This document shows, one piece after another, positions 7,924 through 16,549 of a stretch of 38,378 nt of DNA. The translations under genes and the position numbers were made by a program. Numbering within the stretch: the stretch's first letter is position 1; each line of letters begins with the position of its first letter. The DNA lies in assembly GCF_022695985.1 (NCBI RefSeq), contig NZ_JAAPBF010000048.1:1-38378 (forward strand), in the 5' to 3' direction. A model generated the notes under the pieces. The model had not been told where the DNA came from. It saw only the letters and a list, made by a program, of their open reading frames with translations, and searched no databases. Source of the DNA: Streptomyces sp. NP-1717 (GTDB taxonomy: Bacteria > Actinomycetota > Actinomycetes > Streptomycetales > Streptomycetaceae).

Positions 7924-10058
7924 TTCTCCTCCTCGGGAGCCGTGGGGGGTGTGACGGCCGCGGACGCGGGGACGGCGGAAGCGGCGGCGGATACGGCGCC
8001 GGCGCCGGCGTCGGCGGAGATGACGGCGGCCGGGTCGGCGGTGGCACCGGCGGCGGCCGGGTCGGCGGCGGGCGCGACCACGGCCAGTACCTGGTCCATG
8101 GCGACGGTGGAGCCCGCCGTCACGTCGAGCTCCGTGACCGTCCCGTCGTGCGGGGCCGAGATGACGTGCTCCATCTTCATCGCCTCGACCACCAACAGGC
8201 CCTGGCCGGCGACCACTTCGTCCCCGACCGCCACCTTCACCACCGTGACCGTGCCGGGCATCGGGGCCGTGAGCGCGTCGACGCCTCCCGCGCCGGCGGC
8301 TCCGAGCAGCGCCGCCTCCACCGGATCGTGGTCCCGCACGTGCCAGCTCTCGCCGTCCCTGCCGAGCCAGTCGTCCGCCCGGTGGAAGGTGTGCGTCATC
8401 CCGTCCACGGTGACGGTGACGCGGCCGGCCTCCACATGCGAGGGGCCGGTGCCGAGCAGCCGGTGGGCGACGGGTTCATGTCCCGGCACGCGCAGATGGT
8501 GGGTGACCGGCACGGTCATGCCGCCCATCCGCCAGCCGTTCGGCACGGAGAAGGGATCGGTCCAGCCGCCTTCCGGGCCGCCTTCCAAGGAGGGGGCGGG
8601 GGCCAGGCCGTGTTCCCGTACCGCCGCCGCCGCTTCGTACACCTCGGCCGGCACCTCCGCCGCCACCAGCGCGTCCGCGTCCCGCTCCACCAGGCCCGTG
8701 TCCAGCTCGCCCGCCACCACGGCGGGGTGGGCCAGCAGCCTGCGCAGGAAGCCGGCGTTGGTCGGGACGCCCAGCGTCACCGTCTCCGCCAGGGCCGCCC
8801 GCAGCCTGCGCAGCGCCGTCGCCCGGTCCGGGGCGTGCACGATCACCTTCGACAGCATCGGGTCGTACAGGCTCCCGACCTCCGTGCCCTCGCTCAGGCC
8901 GGAGTCGGTGCGCACGCCCTCGCCCTGCGGCTCGCGCAGCGACAGCACCCGGCCGCCCGACGGCAGGAAGCCGCGCGCGGGGTCCTCGGCGCAGATCCGG
9001 GCCTCGATCGCGTGCCCGGTGAGGGTGATGTCCTCCTGTGTGAAGGGGAGCCGTTCACCGGCGGCGACGCGCAACTGCCACTCCACCAGATCCAGACCGG
9101 TGACCAGCTCGGTGACGGGATGCTCGACCTGGAGACGGGTGTTCATCTCCATGAAGAAGTACGAGGCGGGGTCCTCGCCCGGCACGATGAACTCGACCGT
9201 CCCCGCGCCCCGGTAGCCGCAGGAGCGCGCCGCCTGCACCGCCGCCTCGCCCATCGCCGCCCGGGTCTTGTCGTCGAGCAGGACGGACGGCGCCTCCTCG
9301 ATGATCTTCTGGTGGCGGCGCTGCAGTGAGCACTCGCGCTCGCCGAGATGGATCACATTGCCGTGCCCGTCGGCCAGCACCTGGATCTCGATGTGGCGCG
9401 GCCGGTCGATCCACCGCTCGACCAGGAGCGTGTCGTCTCCGAAGGAGGCGCGGGCCTCGCGCCGGGCCGCCGCGATCTCGTCGCGCAGCGCCGACTCCAG
9501 ACGGGTGAGCCGCATGCCCTTGCCGCCGCCGCCCGCCGAGGGCTTCAGCAGCACCGGCATCCCGATCTCCCTGGCCGCCTCGGCCAGTTGGTCGTCGGTC
9601 AGACCGCTGCCCGAGGAGCCGGGCACCACCGGCACACCGGCCGCCGCCACGGTCTCCTTGGCACGGATCTTGTCGCCCATCAGCGAGATGGCGTCGGCGG
9701 TCGGGCCGATGAAGACGAGGCCGGCGTCCGCGCACGCCCGCGCGAAGTCCGCGTTCTCCGCGAGGAAGCCGTAGCCGGGGTGGACGGCCTGGGCTCCCGT
9801 ACGGGCGGCGGCCTCCAGCAGCCGGTCGGCCACGAGATAGCTCTCGGAGGCGGGCGCCGGGCCGATCCGTACGGCGGTGTCCGCCTCCCGTACATGCCGG
9901 GCGTCGGCGTCGGCGTCGCTGAAGACCGCGACGGAACGGATGCCGAGCGTGCGCAGCGTACGGATGACGCGCACCGCGATCTCGCCGCGGTTCGCGACGA
10001 GGACCGTGTCGAACATGCTGGTCATGGGCTGGGTGGTCCTGATCGTCCTGGTGGTCAT
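7920..10058 (-). CDS. Acyl-CoA carboxylase alpha subunit (biotin carboxylase + BCCP), probably methylcrotonyl-CoA
   Basis: ATP-dependent biotin carboxylase fused to a biotin carrier domain (712 aa), partner of the beta subunit encoded upstream. Order: carboxylase N-domain ([20 protein letters not shown]), ATP-grasp with the Gly-rich loop [28 protein letters not shown], biotin carboxylase C-domain, then a BCCP domain with EAMKMEHVI, biotinyl Lys at residue 628. After the BCCP there is an unusual Ala/Pro/Val-rich tail of roughly 45-50 residues. The ATG at 10058 lies 7 bases after the beta stop. Met 12 (10025) or Met 15 (10016), just before the conserved N-domain, are plausible true starts. Tight coupling to HMG-CoA lyase points to 3-methylcrotonyl-CoA as substrate; acetyl- or propionyl-CoA cannot be excluded. 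Confidence 0.93.
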   Translation of the reverse strand: MTTRTIRTTQPMTSMFDTVLVANRGEIAVRVIRTLRTLGIRSVAVFSDADADARHVREADTAVRIGPAPASESYLVADRLLEAAARTGAQAVHPGYGFLAENADFARACADAGLVFIGPTADAISLMGDKIRAKETVAAAGVPVVPGSSGSGLTDDQLAEAAREIGMPVLLKPSAGGGGKGMRLTRLESALRDEIAAARREARASFGDDTLLVERWIDRPRHIEIQVLADGHGNVIHLGERECSLQRRHQKIIEEAPSVLLDDKTRAAMGEAAVQAARSCGYRGAGTVEFIVPGEDPASYFFMEMNTRLQVEHPVTELVTGLDLVEWQLRVAAGERLPFTQEDITLTGHAIEARICAEDPARGFLPSGGRVLSLREPQGEGVRTDSGLSEGTEVGSLYDPMLSKVIVHAPDRATALRRLRAALAETVTLGVPTNAGFLRRLLAHPAVVAGELDTGLVERDADALVAAEVPAEVYEAAAAVREHGLAPAPSLEGGPEGGWTDPFSVPNGWRMGGMTVPVTHHLRVPGHEPVAHRLLGTGPSHVEAGRVTVTVDGMTHTFHRADDWLGRDGESWHVRDHDPVEAALLGAAGAGGVDALTAPMPGTVTVVKVAVGDEVVAGQGLLVVEAMKMEHVISAPHDGTVTELDVTAGSTVAMDQVLAVVAPAADPAAAGATADPAAVISADAGAGAVSAAASAVPASAAVTPPTAPEEEK

Positions 10059-10065
10059 CTGTCAC

Positions 10066-11697
10066 TCACATCCGGAAGACGCCGAAGCCGGGGGCGTTGC
10101 TGTCCTTCTGGGGAAGCGGGGAGTTGGCGCAGGCCGTCAGCGCCAGACCCACCACCTGACGGGTCTCCAGCGGGTCGATCACCCCGTCGTCCCAGAGCCG
10201 CGCCGTCGCGTAGTAGGCGTTGCCCTGCGTCTCGTACTGGGCGCGCACCGGATCCTTGAAGGCCTCTTCCTCCTCGGCCGGCCACTGGTCGCCGCGGCCC
10301 TCGATCTGGTCGCGCTTGACCGTCGCCAGCACCGAGGCGGCCTGCTCGCCGCCCATGACGGAGATCTTGGCGTTGGGCCACATCCACAGGAAGCGGGGGG
10401 AGTAGGCCCGGCCGCACATCGAGTAGTTCCCTGCCCCGTACGACCCGCCGACCACGACCGTGAGCTTCGGTACGCGCGTGCAGGCCACGGCCGTCACCAT
10501 CTTCGCGCCGTGCTTGGCGATGCCGCCCGCCTCGTAGCTGCGGCCGACCATGAAGCCCGAGATGTTCTGGAGGAAGAGCAGCGGGATGCCGCGCTGGTCG
10601 CACAGCTCGATGAAGTGCGCGCCCTTCTGGGCCGATTCGGAGAACAGGATGCCGTTGTTGGCGACGATCCCCACCGGGTGGCCGTGGATCCGGGCGAAGC
10701 CCGTCACCAGCGTCGTACCGAACTCGGACTTGAACTCCGCGAACCGCGAGCCGTCCACCAGCCGCGCGATGACCTCGCGGACGTCGTACGGCGTGCGCGA
10801 GTCGACCGGCACCGCCCCGTACAGCCCCGCGGGGTCGACCTTGGGCTCCTCCGCCGGCTCGACCTTCCAGGGCAGTGCGCCGCGCTCGGGGAGCGTCGAG
10901 ACGATGGTGCGGACGATCCGCAGCGCGTGCGCGTCGTCCTCGGCGAGATGGTCCGTGACGCCCGACGTACGGGAGTGGACCTCGCCGCCGCCCAGCTCCT
11001 CGGCGGTGACGACCTCGCCGGTCGCCGCCTTCACCAGAGGCGGGCCGCCCAGGAAGATCGTGCCCTGGCCGCGCACGATCACGGCCTCGTCGCTCATCGC
11101 GGGCACATACGCGCCGCCCGCCGTGCAGGAGCCGAGAACGGCCGCGATCTGCGGGATGCCGGCGCCGGACATCCGCGCCTGGTTGTAGAAGATCCGGCCG
11201 AAGTGGTCACGGTCGGGGAAGACCTCGTCCTGCATCGGCAGGAAGGCGCCGCCCGAGTCCACCAGATAGACGCACGGCAGCCTGTTCTCCAGCGCGACCT
11301 CCTGGGCGCGCAGATGCTTCTTCACCGTCATCGGGTAGTACGTCCCGCCCTTGACCGTGGCGTCGTTGGCGACCACGACCACCTCACGGCCGCTGACCCT
11401 GCCGATCCCGGCGATCACCCCGGCCGCCGGCGCCTGGCCGTCGTACATGCCCTCGGCCGCCAGCGGGGCCAGCTCCAGGAAGGGCGATCCCGGGTCCAGC
11501 AGGGTGTCCACCCGGTCGCGGGGCAGCAGCTTGCCGCGCGCCACGTGCCGGGCGCGGGACTTCTCACCGCCGCCGAGCCGGGCGGCGGTGAGCCGGGCGC
11601 GCAGCGCGTCCGAGAGCTCCTGATGCGCCGCCTCGTTGGCCCGCCAGGACTCGGACGCCGGGTCCGCGGCGCTCGCCAGCACGGGTGCCTGCTGCAT
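10066..11697 (-). CDS. accD1: Acyl-CoA carboxylase beta subunit (carboxyltransferase), probably methylcrotonyl-CoA
   Basis: Carboxyltransferase subunit (543 aa) moving carboxyl from biotin to the acyl-CoA. It has two crotonase-fold halves. The first has [30 protein letters not shown] and [16 protein letters not shown]; the second has [28 protein letters not shown] and [18 protein letters not shown]. The end block with [18 protein letters not shown] and [17 protein letters not shown] closely matches methylcrotonyl-CoA carboxylase beta subunits (MCCC2/LiuB type). It is the first gene of the operon: the ATG at 11697 has GAGGGAG about 8 bases upstream and faces the TetR gene across two operators. 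The symbol follows the S. coelicolor annotation as recalled. Confidence 0.94.
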   Translation of the reverse strand: MQQAPVLASAADPASESWRANEAAHQELSDALRARLTAARLGGGEKSRARHVARGKLLPRDRVDTLLDPGSPFLELAPLAAEGMYDGQAPAAGVIAGIGRVSGREVVVVANDATVKGGTYYPMTVKKHLRAQEVALENRLPCVYLVDSGGAFLPMQDEVFPDRDHFGRIFYNQARMSGAGIPQIAAVLGSCTAGGAYVPAMSDEAVIVRGQGTIFLGGPPLVKAATGEVVTAEELGGGEVHSRTSGVTDHLAEDDAHALRIVRTIVSTLPERGALPWKVEPAEEPKVDPAGLYGAVPVDSRTPYDVREVIARLVDGSRFAEFKSEFGTTLVTGFARIHGHPVGIVANNGILFSESAQKGAHFIELCDQRGIPLLFLQNISGFMVGRSYEAGGIAKHGAKMVTAVACTRVPKLTVVVGGSYGAGNYSMCGRAYSPRFLWMWPNAKISVMGGEQAASVLATVKRDQIEGRGDQWPAEEEEAFKDPVRAQYETQGNAYYATARLWDDGVIDPLETRQVVGLALTACANSPLPQKDSNAPGFGVFRM

Positions 11698-11717
11698 CGA
11701 TCGAGCTCCCTCGCACG

Positions 11718-11733
11718 GTTAATGAGCGTTAAC
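11718..11733. promoter_or_regulatory. TetR-type operator 1 (carboxylase side)
   Basis: GTTAATGAGCGTTAAC is an inverted repeat with half-site GTTAA. It matches the second site below in the pattern GTTAAyGAnCGyTAAC and lies 21 bases from the carboxylase beta start. It is probably bound by the divergent TetR protein. Confidence 0.75.
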
Positions 11734-11746
11734 GTATCCTCCTCAG

Positions 11747-11762
11747 GTTAACGACCGCTAAC
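11747..11762. promoter_or_regulatory. TetR-type operator 2 (regulator side)
   Basis: GTTAACGACCGCTAAC repeats the operator 1 pattern with a centre-to-centre distance of 29 bases. It covers the predicted -35 element of the TetR gene promoter, so binding would cause self-repression. Confidence 0.75.
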
Positions 11763-11785
11763 CCTCCTGTCTAGAATGGTTTTCC
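11748..11785 (+). promoter_or_regulatory. Predicted leaderless promoter of the TetR gene
   Basis: A -10 element TAGAAT at 11772-11777 and a weak -35 TTAACG at 11748-11753 (18-base spacer) place the transcript start at about 11784-11786, on or next to the ATG at 11786. No ribosome site precedes the ATG, which agrees with a leaderless mRNA. Confidence 0.55.
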
Positions 11786-12400
11786 ATGGGCACCAGGACC
11801 GCGGCACCGACGCGCCGCGAGCAGATCCTCAACGAGGCCGCCAGGCTTTTCGCCGAGCGCGGCTTCCACGGCGTGGGCGTCGACGAGATAGGGGCGGCCG
11901 TCGGCATCAGCGGGCCGGGCCTGTACCGCCATTTCGCGGGCAAGGACGCCATGCTCGCCGAGCTGCTCGTCGGCATCAGCGGCCGGCTCCTCGACGGCGG
12001 CAGGCAGCGGGTGGCGGCCTCGGCCGGTGACCCGGCGGCCGTGCTCGCCTCGCTGATCGACGGCCACATCGACTTCGCCCTGGACGACCGCCCGCTGATC
12101 ACGCTGCACGACCGGGAACTGGACCGGCTGCGGGACAGCGACCGCAAACTCGTACGGCAGCTCCAGCGGCAGTACGTGGAGCTGTGGGTCGGCGTCGTCC
12201 GCGAGATCCACCAGGATGTTCCCGAGCCGGTCGCGCGCGGCGCCGTGCACGCCGTCTTCGGCCTGCTGAACTCCACACCGCATCTGAGCCCCGACGGCCG
12301 CGGCACACCCCGGCGGGCGGTGGCGGAAACGCTCCTGCGCCGCCTGGCGCACGGCGCGTTCGCCGCCCTCGGTGAAGAGGACGGCGCGCCGCGTCCGTGA
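11786..12400 (+). CDS. TetR family repressor of the carboxylase/HMG-CoA lyase operon
   Basis: A 204-residue TetR regulator. The N-terminal helix-turn-helix is textbook: REQILNEAARLFAERGFHGVGVDEIGAA followed by VGISGPGLYRHFAGKDAML (about residues 10-60). The C-terminal ligand domain is all-helical and variable. Such regulators usually release DNA on binding an acyl-CoA or similar pathway intermediate. The gene diverges from the carboxylase operon across 88 bases that hold two matching operators, so it most likely represses both itself and the operon. The ligand could be isovaleryl-CoA or methylcrotonyl-CoA by pathway logic, but nothing in the sequence shows it. Confidence 0.92.
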   Translation: MGTRTAAPTRREQILNEAARLFAERGFHGVGVDEIGAAVGISGPGLYRHFAGKDAMLAELLVGISGRLLDGGRQRVAASAGDPAAVLASLIDGHIDFALDDRPLITLHDRELDRLRDSDRKLVRQLQRQYVELWVGVVREIHQDVPEPVARGAVHAVFGLLNSTPHLSPDGRGTPRRAVAETLLRRLAHGAFAALGEEDGAPRP

Positions 12401-12439
12401 AGGGCGGTCCTTCGAAGAAGTGCGGTCCGTGGAAGCCGG

Positions 12440-12925
12440 TCAGGTCTTCAGCGCGGCCAGCTCCCTCGCCAGCGTCTCCACCGGCTGGAACGTCGCGCCG
12501 AGCAGCGACACGTGCTTCCAGTGCACCGTGCCGTCCGGCGCGATGAGGAAGACCGCGCGGCGCAGTCCGATCCCGGGGGCGGCGATCCCGAACGCCCGCG
12601 CCACCGTGCGGCCGGTGTCCGCGAGCAGCGGGATCCGCAGGCCGTATCTGCGGGCGAACGCCTCGTGGCTGTCGACGTCCTGCGGGCTGATGCCCCAGAC
12701 CTCGGCGCCCAGCTCCGTGAACGTCTCCAGACCGCTGGAGTACGAGCACAACTGCTTGGTGCAGACGCTGGTGTCGTCACCGGGGTAGAAGGCCAGGACC
12801 AGGGGACTGCCCCGGCGCTCGTCGAGGCGGTACTCCCTCCGTACGAAGGCGCCGTCCGCGTCGAGCACCCCGCCGGGCAGGGTGAAGTCCTCCACGGGGC
12901 GGCCGGGACCGGGTGATGCAGACAC
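12440..12925 (-). CDS. Peroxiredoxin (AhpC/TSA, BCP-like)
   Basis: Thiol peroxidase (161 aa) reducing hydrogen peroxide or alkyl peroxides in the cytosol. FYPGDDTSVCTKQLCSY holds the peroxidatic Cys in a TxxC setting, with Asp in place of the usual Pro-x-x-x-Thr spacing, and a second Cys five residues later, the arrangement of atypical two-Cys BCP enzymes. The thioredoxin fold continues with VWGISPQDVDSHEAFARRYGL and AVFLIAPDGTVHW. The GTG start is supported by GAGGAG seven bases upstream. It converges with the TetR gene (39-base gap) and diverges from the phosphatase-like gene. The reductant is not evident. Confidence 0.9.
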   Translation of the reverse strand: MSASPGPGRPVEDFTLPGGVLDADGAFVRREYRLDERRGSPLVLAFYPGDDTSVCTKQLCSYSSGLETFTELGAEVWGISPQDVDSHEAFARRYGLRIPLLADTGRTVARAFGIAAPGIGLRRAVFLIAPDGTVHWKHVSLLGATFQPVETLARELAALKT

Positions 12926-13002
12926 AAGGGCTCCTCATCGGCGCGACGTCCAGTCACCGGGACGAGCGGCACCGCGCGGACACCTGACGGCACAATGGGC
13001 TC

Positions 13003-13791
13003 ATGCCGATACCCAGCCGCGAAGCTCTCGTCGACCACCTCGTCCGTACGCGCATCGCCGGAGACGTGGCCACTCCCAGGGACAACAACCTCTCCCACTA
13101 TCGCAAGCTAGCCAACGGCGACCGCCACTTCTGGCTGGGCCTGGAGCTCGGTGACCGCTGGACCGACGAGCAGGACGTGCTCGCCGTGATGGCGGAGAGG
13201 TGCGGGGTCAGTGACGATCCGGAGCACCGGCACGGCCAGGACACCATCGACCCCGAGCTGACCGTCGACGCCCTCGGGCGGATGGCCACGCGGCTGCGCA
13301 AGGCGGCGGAGGGCCGGGAGCGGGTGCTGTTCGCCACCGGTCACCCCGGCGGGCTGCTGGACGTGCACCGGCAGACGGCGGACGCGCTGCGGCTGGCGGG
13401 CTGCGAGATCGTCCGGATCCCCGGCGGACTCATGGCCGACGAGGGCATGGTCTTCCAGTTCGCCGGTGTCGCGATGCTGGAGCGCGGGGCCACCCTCTGG
13501 CACACGCACTCGCCGGAGCCGATGCGGGCCATCCTGGACGGCCTGGAGCGTGAGGGCAGACCACAGCCCGACCTGGTGCTCGCCGACCACGGCTGGGCCG
13601 GCTGCGCGGGCCAGCGAGGGCTCGACTCGATCGGGTACGCGGACTGCAACGACCCGGCCCTGTTCATCGGCGAGGCCGAGGGCACGCTCCAGGTGACGGT
13701 CCCGCTCGACGACCATGTGACGAACCCCCGCTTCTACGACCCGATGACGGAGTACCTCCTGAACGAGGCGGGCCTCACGAACACCATCTGA
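13003..13791 (+). CDS. Conserved actinobacterial phosphatase-like protein
   Basis: A 262-residue cytosolic protein of a type annotated in Streptomyces simply as phosphatase; I recognise it only at that level. Conserved-looking blocks are RDNNLSHYRKLANGDRHFWLGLELG, split here as an N-terminal block, then LFATGHPGG, ADHGWAGCAGQ and GYADCNDPALFIGEAEG. The His/Asp-rich blocks suggest metal binding, yet I see no complete HAD or PHP motif. There is no ribosome site; CACAAT at 12991-12996 sits where a -10 would place the transcript start on the ATG at 13003, so a leaderless transcript is likely. It is divergent from the peroxiredoxin gene, 77 bases away. Confidence 0.7.
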   Translation: MPIPSREALVDHLVRTRIAGDVATPRDNNLSHYRKLANGDRHFWLGLELGDRWTDEQDVLAVMAERCGVSDDPEHRHGQDTIDPELTVDALGRMATRLRKAAEGRERVLFATGHPGGLLDVHRQTADALRLAGCEIVRIPGGLMADEGMVFQFAGVAMLERGATLWHTHSPEPMRAILDGLEREGRPQPDLVLADHGWAGCAGQRGLDSIGYADCNDPALFIGEAEGTLQVTVPLDDHVTNPRFYDPMTEYLLNEAGLTNTI

Positions 13792-13919
13792 GGCCGTACG
13801 CATGCCGCGTACCCCCGGCGGCGGCGTACCGGACCCGCGCGCAGACCTCTGTACGAGGCCGCGCGGCAGGCCCCACGCGACGCCCTCAAGGGCACCGGTG
13901 CCAGGGACGGCGGCCGGGC

Positions 13920-14798
13920 TCAGTCGCGCTCCCTGGGCACGCGCATGACGCCCTCCTGAATGACCGAGATCGCCAGCCGCCCGTCCTGGGTGTAGATCCG
14001 CGCCTGGCCGAGTCCCCGGCCTCCTGAAGCGGACGGCGACGTCTGGTCGTACAGCAGCCACTCGTCCGCGCGGAACGGACGGTGGAACCACATCGCGTGA
14101 TCCAGACTCGCCCCGACGATGTCACCGGTCGCCCAGCCGCCCCGGCCGTGCGCGAGCAGCACCGAGTCCAGCAGCGTCATGTCCGAGACGTACGTGGCCA
14201 TGCAGACGTGCAGCAGCGGGTCGTCGGCGAGCTTGCCGACCGTGCGGAACCACACCTGCGAGCGTGCCTCGCGCGGCTCCCCGGCCGTGGCGTACGGCGG
14301 GGCGTCCACGTAGCGCAGATCCACCGCCGCCCGCGCCTCCAGCAGCCGGCCGGCCACGGACGGGTCGGCGAACCGGTCCGCGTACCGCGGCAGCAACTCC
14401 CGCGCCGTCGGCAGAGTTTCGGGATCCGGCGCCCGCGGCATGCCGCTCTGGTGCTCCAGGCCCTCCTCGTACGTCTGGAAGGACGCCGACAGGTGGAAGA
14501 TCGGCCGGCCGTGCTGGACGGCCACGACCCGGCGCGTGGTGAAGGAACGGCCGTCGCGGATGCGGTCGACCGTGTAGACGATCGGCGCGCCCGGATCACC
14601 CGCCCGCAGGAAGTACGCGTGCAGGGAGTGCGCCGGGCGGTCGGCGGGGACGGTACGGCCCGCGGCCACCAGCGCCTGCGCGGCGACCTGGCCCCCGTAG
14701 ACACGGGGGATCGCCGCCGGGCGGCTGAGACCGCGGAAGATGTCCTCGTCGATCCGCTCCAGGTCGAGCAGACCGAGGAGGGACTCCAGTGCGTTCAC
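13920..14798 (-). CDS. Acyl-CoA thioesterase II (TesB family)
   Basis: Double-hotdog thioesterase (292 aa) that hydrolyses acyl-CoA to free acid and CoA. The N-terminal hotdog has RVYGGQVAAQALVAAGRT and SLHAYFLRAGDPGAPI; the C-terminal hotdog has ASLDHAMWFHRPFRADEWLLYDQTSP, with LDHAMWFHRP being the TesB signature near the active-site Asp. The GTG at 14798 (VNALESLLGLLDLE) is taken as start because the frame upstream is the shadow of the neighbouring dehydrogenase gene. It begins 20 bases after that gene's stop and is probably co-transcribed with it, which would link fatty-acyl oxidation with CoA recovery. Confidence 0.92.
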   Translation of the reverse strand: MNALESLLGLLDLERIDEDIFRGLSRPAAIPRVYGGQVAAQALVAAGRTVPADRPAHSLHAYFLRAGDPGAPIVYTVDRIRDGRSFTTRRVVAVQHGRPIFHLSASFQTYEEGLEHQSGMPRAPDPETLPTARELLPRYADRFADPSVAGRLLEARAAVDLRYVDAPPYATAGEPREARSQVWFRTVGKLADDPLLHVCMATYVSDMTLLDSVLLAHGRGGWATGDIVGASLDHAMWFHRPFRADEWLLYDQTSPSASGGRGLGQARIYTQDGRLAISVIQEGVMRVPRERD

Positions 14799-14818
14799 GG
14801 CTCTGATCGCGTGAGGCC

Positions 14819-15976
14819 CTACAGCCCCATGGACTTGGCGATGATCATCTTCATGACCTCGCTGGTGCCGCCGTAGATGCGGTTGACGCGGTTGTCGGCG
14901 TAGAGACGGGCGATCGGGTACTCGTTCATGTAGCCGTAACCGCCGTGCAGCTGGAGGCACTTGTCGATCACGCGGTGCGCGACCTCCGTACAGAAGAGCT
15001 TCGCCGACGCGGCCTCGGCGGCGGACAGTTCGCCCGCGTCGTGGGCCTCCAGGGCACGGTCGCAGACGGCCTCGGCGGCGTCGACCTCGGCCTTGCAGGC
15101 GGCCAGTTCGAACTTGGTGTTCTGGAAGGAGGCGACGGTCTTGCCGAAGACGGTGCGGTCCTGGACGTAGTTCTGGGCGAACCGGATCGCGGCCGACGCC
15201 TGCGCGTACGCGCCGACGGCGATGCCCAGACGCTCCTGCGGCAGATTCTGGCCGAGGTAGGAGAAGCCTTTGTTCTCCTCGCCGAGCAGGTCGTCGACGG
15301 GCACATGCACGTCGCTGAAGGACAGTTCGGCGGTGTCCGAGGACTTCAGGCCCAGCTTGTCGAGCTTGCGCCCGACCGCGTACCCCTCGGACTTGGTGTC
15401 CACGACGAAGAGCGAGATGCCGTGCCTGCGGTCCTCCGGGCTCGGCGGGGCGGTGCGGGCGCAGACGATGACGCGGTCGGCGTGCACACCGCCGGTGATG
15501 AAGGTCTTCGCGCCGTTCAGGACGTAGTGCGAGCCGTCGGCGGAGAGCTTGGCGGAGGTCTTCATGCCCGCGAGGTCCGATCCCGTGCCGGGCTCGGTCA
15601 TGGCGATGGCGTACATGGTCTCGCCGGTCACGAAGCCGGGCAGCCACCGCTTCTTCTGCTCCTCGGTGGCGTACGCCTTCACATAGGGCAGACAGAGCGC
15701 GACATGCACGCCGGAACCTCCGAAGGAGACACCCGCGCGGGCGCACTCCTCGGAGACGATCGCCTGGAACTTGAACGACTCCTCGCCCGCGCCGCCGTAC
15801 TCCTCCGGCACCTCGATGCCGAAGATGCCCAGCTCACCGAGCTTGTAGTAGAACTCGCGGGGGACCAGACCCTCGGCGTACCACTCGTCGTAGACGGGCA
15901 CGACCTCGGCCTCGATGAAGGCGCGCAGGGTCTCCCGGAACGCCTCGTGGTCCTCGTTGTAAACGCTACGGCGCAC
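14819..15976 (-). CDS. Acyl-CoA dehydrogenase, long-chain-type active site
   Basis: FAD acyl-CoA dehydrogenase (385 aa). Blocks in order: EYGGAGEESF, AMTEPGTGSDLAGMKT, NGAKTFITGG, SFSDVHVPVDDLLGEENKGF, LPQERLGIAVG, DRTVFGKTV, QLHGGYGYMNEYPIARLYAD and IYGGTSEVMK. The position used by MCAD for its catalytic Glu is Gly here (IYGGTSE), while LPQERL carries Glu at residue 248, the location used in long-chain and isovaleryl enzymes. The catalytic base is therefore in the LCAD/IVD position, unlike the acdH enzyme in this window. It heads a two-gene unit with the TesB thioesterase. Its promoter region holds an AAGCGCTT palindrome. Confidence 0.92.
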   Translation of the reverse strand: MRRSVYNEDHEAFRETLRAFIEAEVVPVYDEWYAEGLVPREFYYKLGELGIFGIEVPEEYGGAGEESFKFQAIVSEECARAGVSFGGSGVHVALCLPYVKAYATEEQKKRWLPGFVTGETMYAIAMTEPGTGSDLAGMKTSAKLSADGSHYVLNGAKTFITGGVHADRVIVCARTAPPSPEDRRHGISLFVVDTKSEGYAVGRKLDKLGLKSSDTAELSFSDVHVPVDDLLGEENKGFSYLGQNLPQERLGIAVGAYAQASAAIRFAQNYVQDRTVFGKTVASFQNTKFELAACKAEVDAAEAVCDRALEAHDAGELSAAEAASAKLFCTEVAHRVIDKCLQLHGGYGYMNEYPIARLYADNRVNRIYGGTSEVMKMIIAKSMGL

Positions 15977-16008
15977 GGGAGCCCTCTCCTTCGCTCGGAG
16001 TCTCTGTT

Positions 16009-16022
16009 TCTAAGCGCTTGCT
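16009..16022. promoter_or_regulatory. Possible TetR-family operator before the second acyl-CoA dehydrogenase
   Basis: On the minus strand AGCAAGCGCTTAGA contains the perfect 8-bp palindrome AAGCGCTT about 35 bases before the dehydrogenase start. The left half fits the AnCAAGnnCTTGnT pattern of KstR2/FadE-type regulators, the right half only partly. Confidence 0.35.
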
Positions 16023-16174
16023 CAGGTCAAGTTACCGGGGGGTTCTCGGGGGTGTCCAGACGTGCAGGGAGTTGAAGGCGTCACAGCCTGGCTCGGATCG
16101 TGCGATCGCTGGCGGAGCAACAAGTCCATGGGGCAGGGTGATTGCTACTGAAATCGACAGAGGGTGGGGCGTGC

Positions 16175-16549
16175 GTGCAGGTTCAGATCTCCGTGGAGGG
16201 TGACGCCCTTTCTCTCACGCACCTGCATTCTTGGCTGCAGCGTGATCCGGGCACTCGCCGAATTCCTATGACCGTCGCGTCCCTGTCCAGGGACGAGATG
16301 AGCACCTTCGATGTGATCGACCTCCTGCTCGGCAACGGTATTGCCGCAGCGAATCTGGCGGTGGCGATCGCCGCGTGGCGCTCGGCGCGTGGGGCTGCCC
16401 TGAACGGTCGAACGGTCCGCTTGGAGTGCGGGGGCACATCTGTGACCGTCACCGACGCCTCGGCCGAAGACATTGAGCGAATTCTGCGAGGCTTGCGAGA
16501 GAGCGGGACTGTAGACGACGGCGAGAGCCCGGAGGGGGACGCCGGGTGA
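16175..16549 (+). CDS. EACC1-like small protein (effector-associated constant component)
   Basis: A 124-residue protein that matches, from memory, the effector-associated constant component 1 family found beside protease or NTPase effectors in actinobacterial conflict systems. It starts VQVQISVEGDALSLTHLHSWL, then has RDPGTRRIPMTVASL, a helix around DVIDLLLGNGIAAANLAVAIAAWRS, a beta strand GRTVRLECGGTSV, and an acidic end with DIERILRGLRESG. This order (beta strand, short helix with WL, RDPGxR, hydrophobic helical pair, final beta/helix) is the family pattern. The GTG at 16175 is preferred over the TTG at 16142 because AGAGGGTGGGG precedes it at proper distance. Its stop overlaps the caspase gene start by 4 bases (GTGA), so the two are translated together. 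It probably signals to or restrains the caspase-STAND protein. Confidence 0.78.
   Translation: MQVQISVEGDALSLTHLHSWLQRDPGTRRIPMTVASLSRDEMSTFDVIDLLLGNGIAAANLAVAIAAWRSARGAALNGRTVRLECGGTSVTVTDASAEDIERILRGLRESGTVDDGESPEGDAG

Noticed and set aside
6961..9216. 751-residue plus-strand frame over hmgL and the carboxylase alpha gene
   Set aside because: Shadow of two well-supported minus-strand genes. The Ser/Thr/Ala repeats in it reflect the opposite-strand Ala/Pro tail.
13800..13850. Hairpin after the phosphatase-like gene
   Set aside because: GTAC-containing arms around 13815-13840 do not pair beyond a few bases when checked, so no terminator is claimed.
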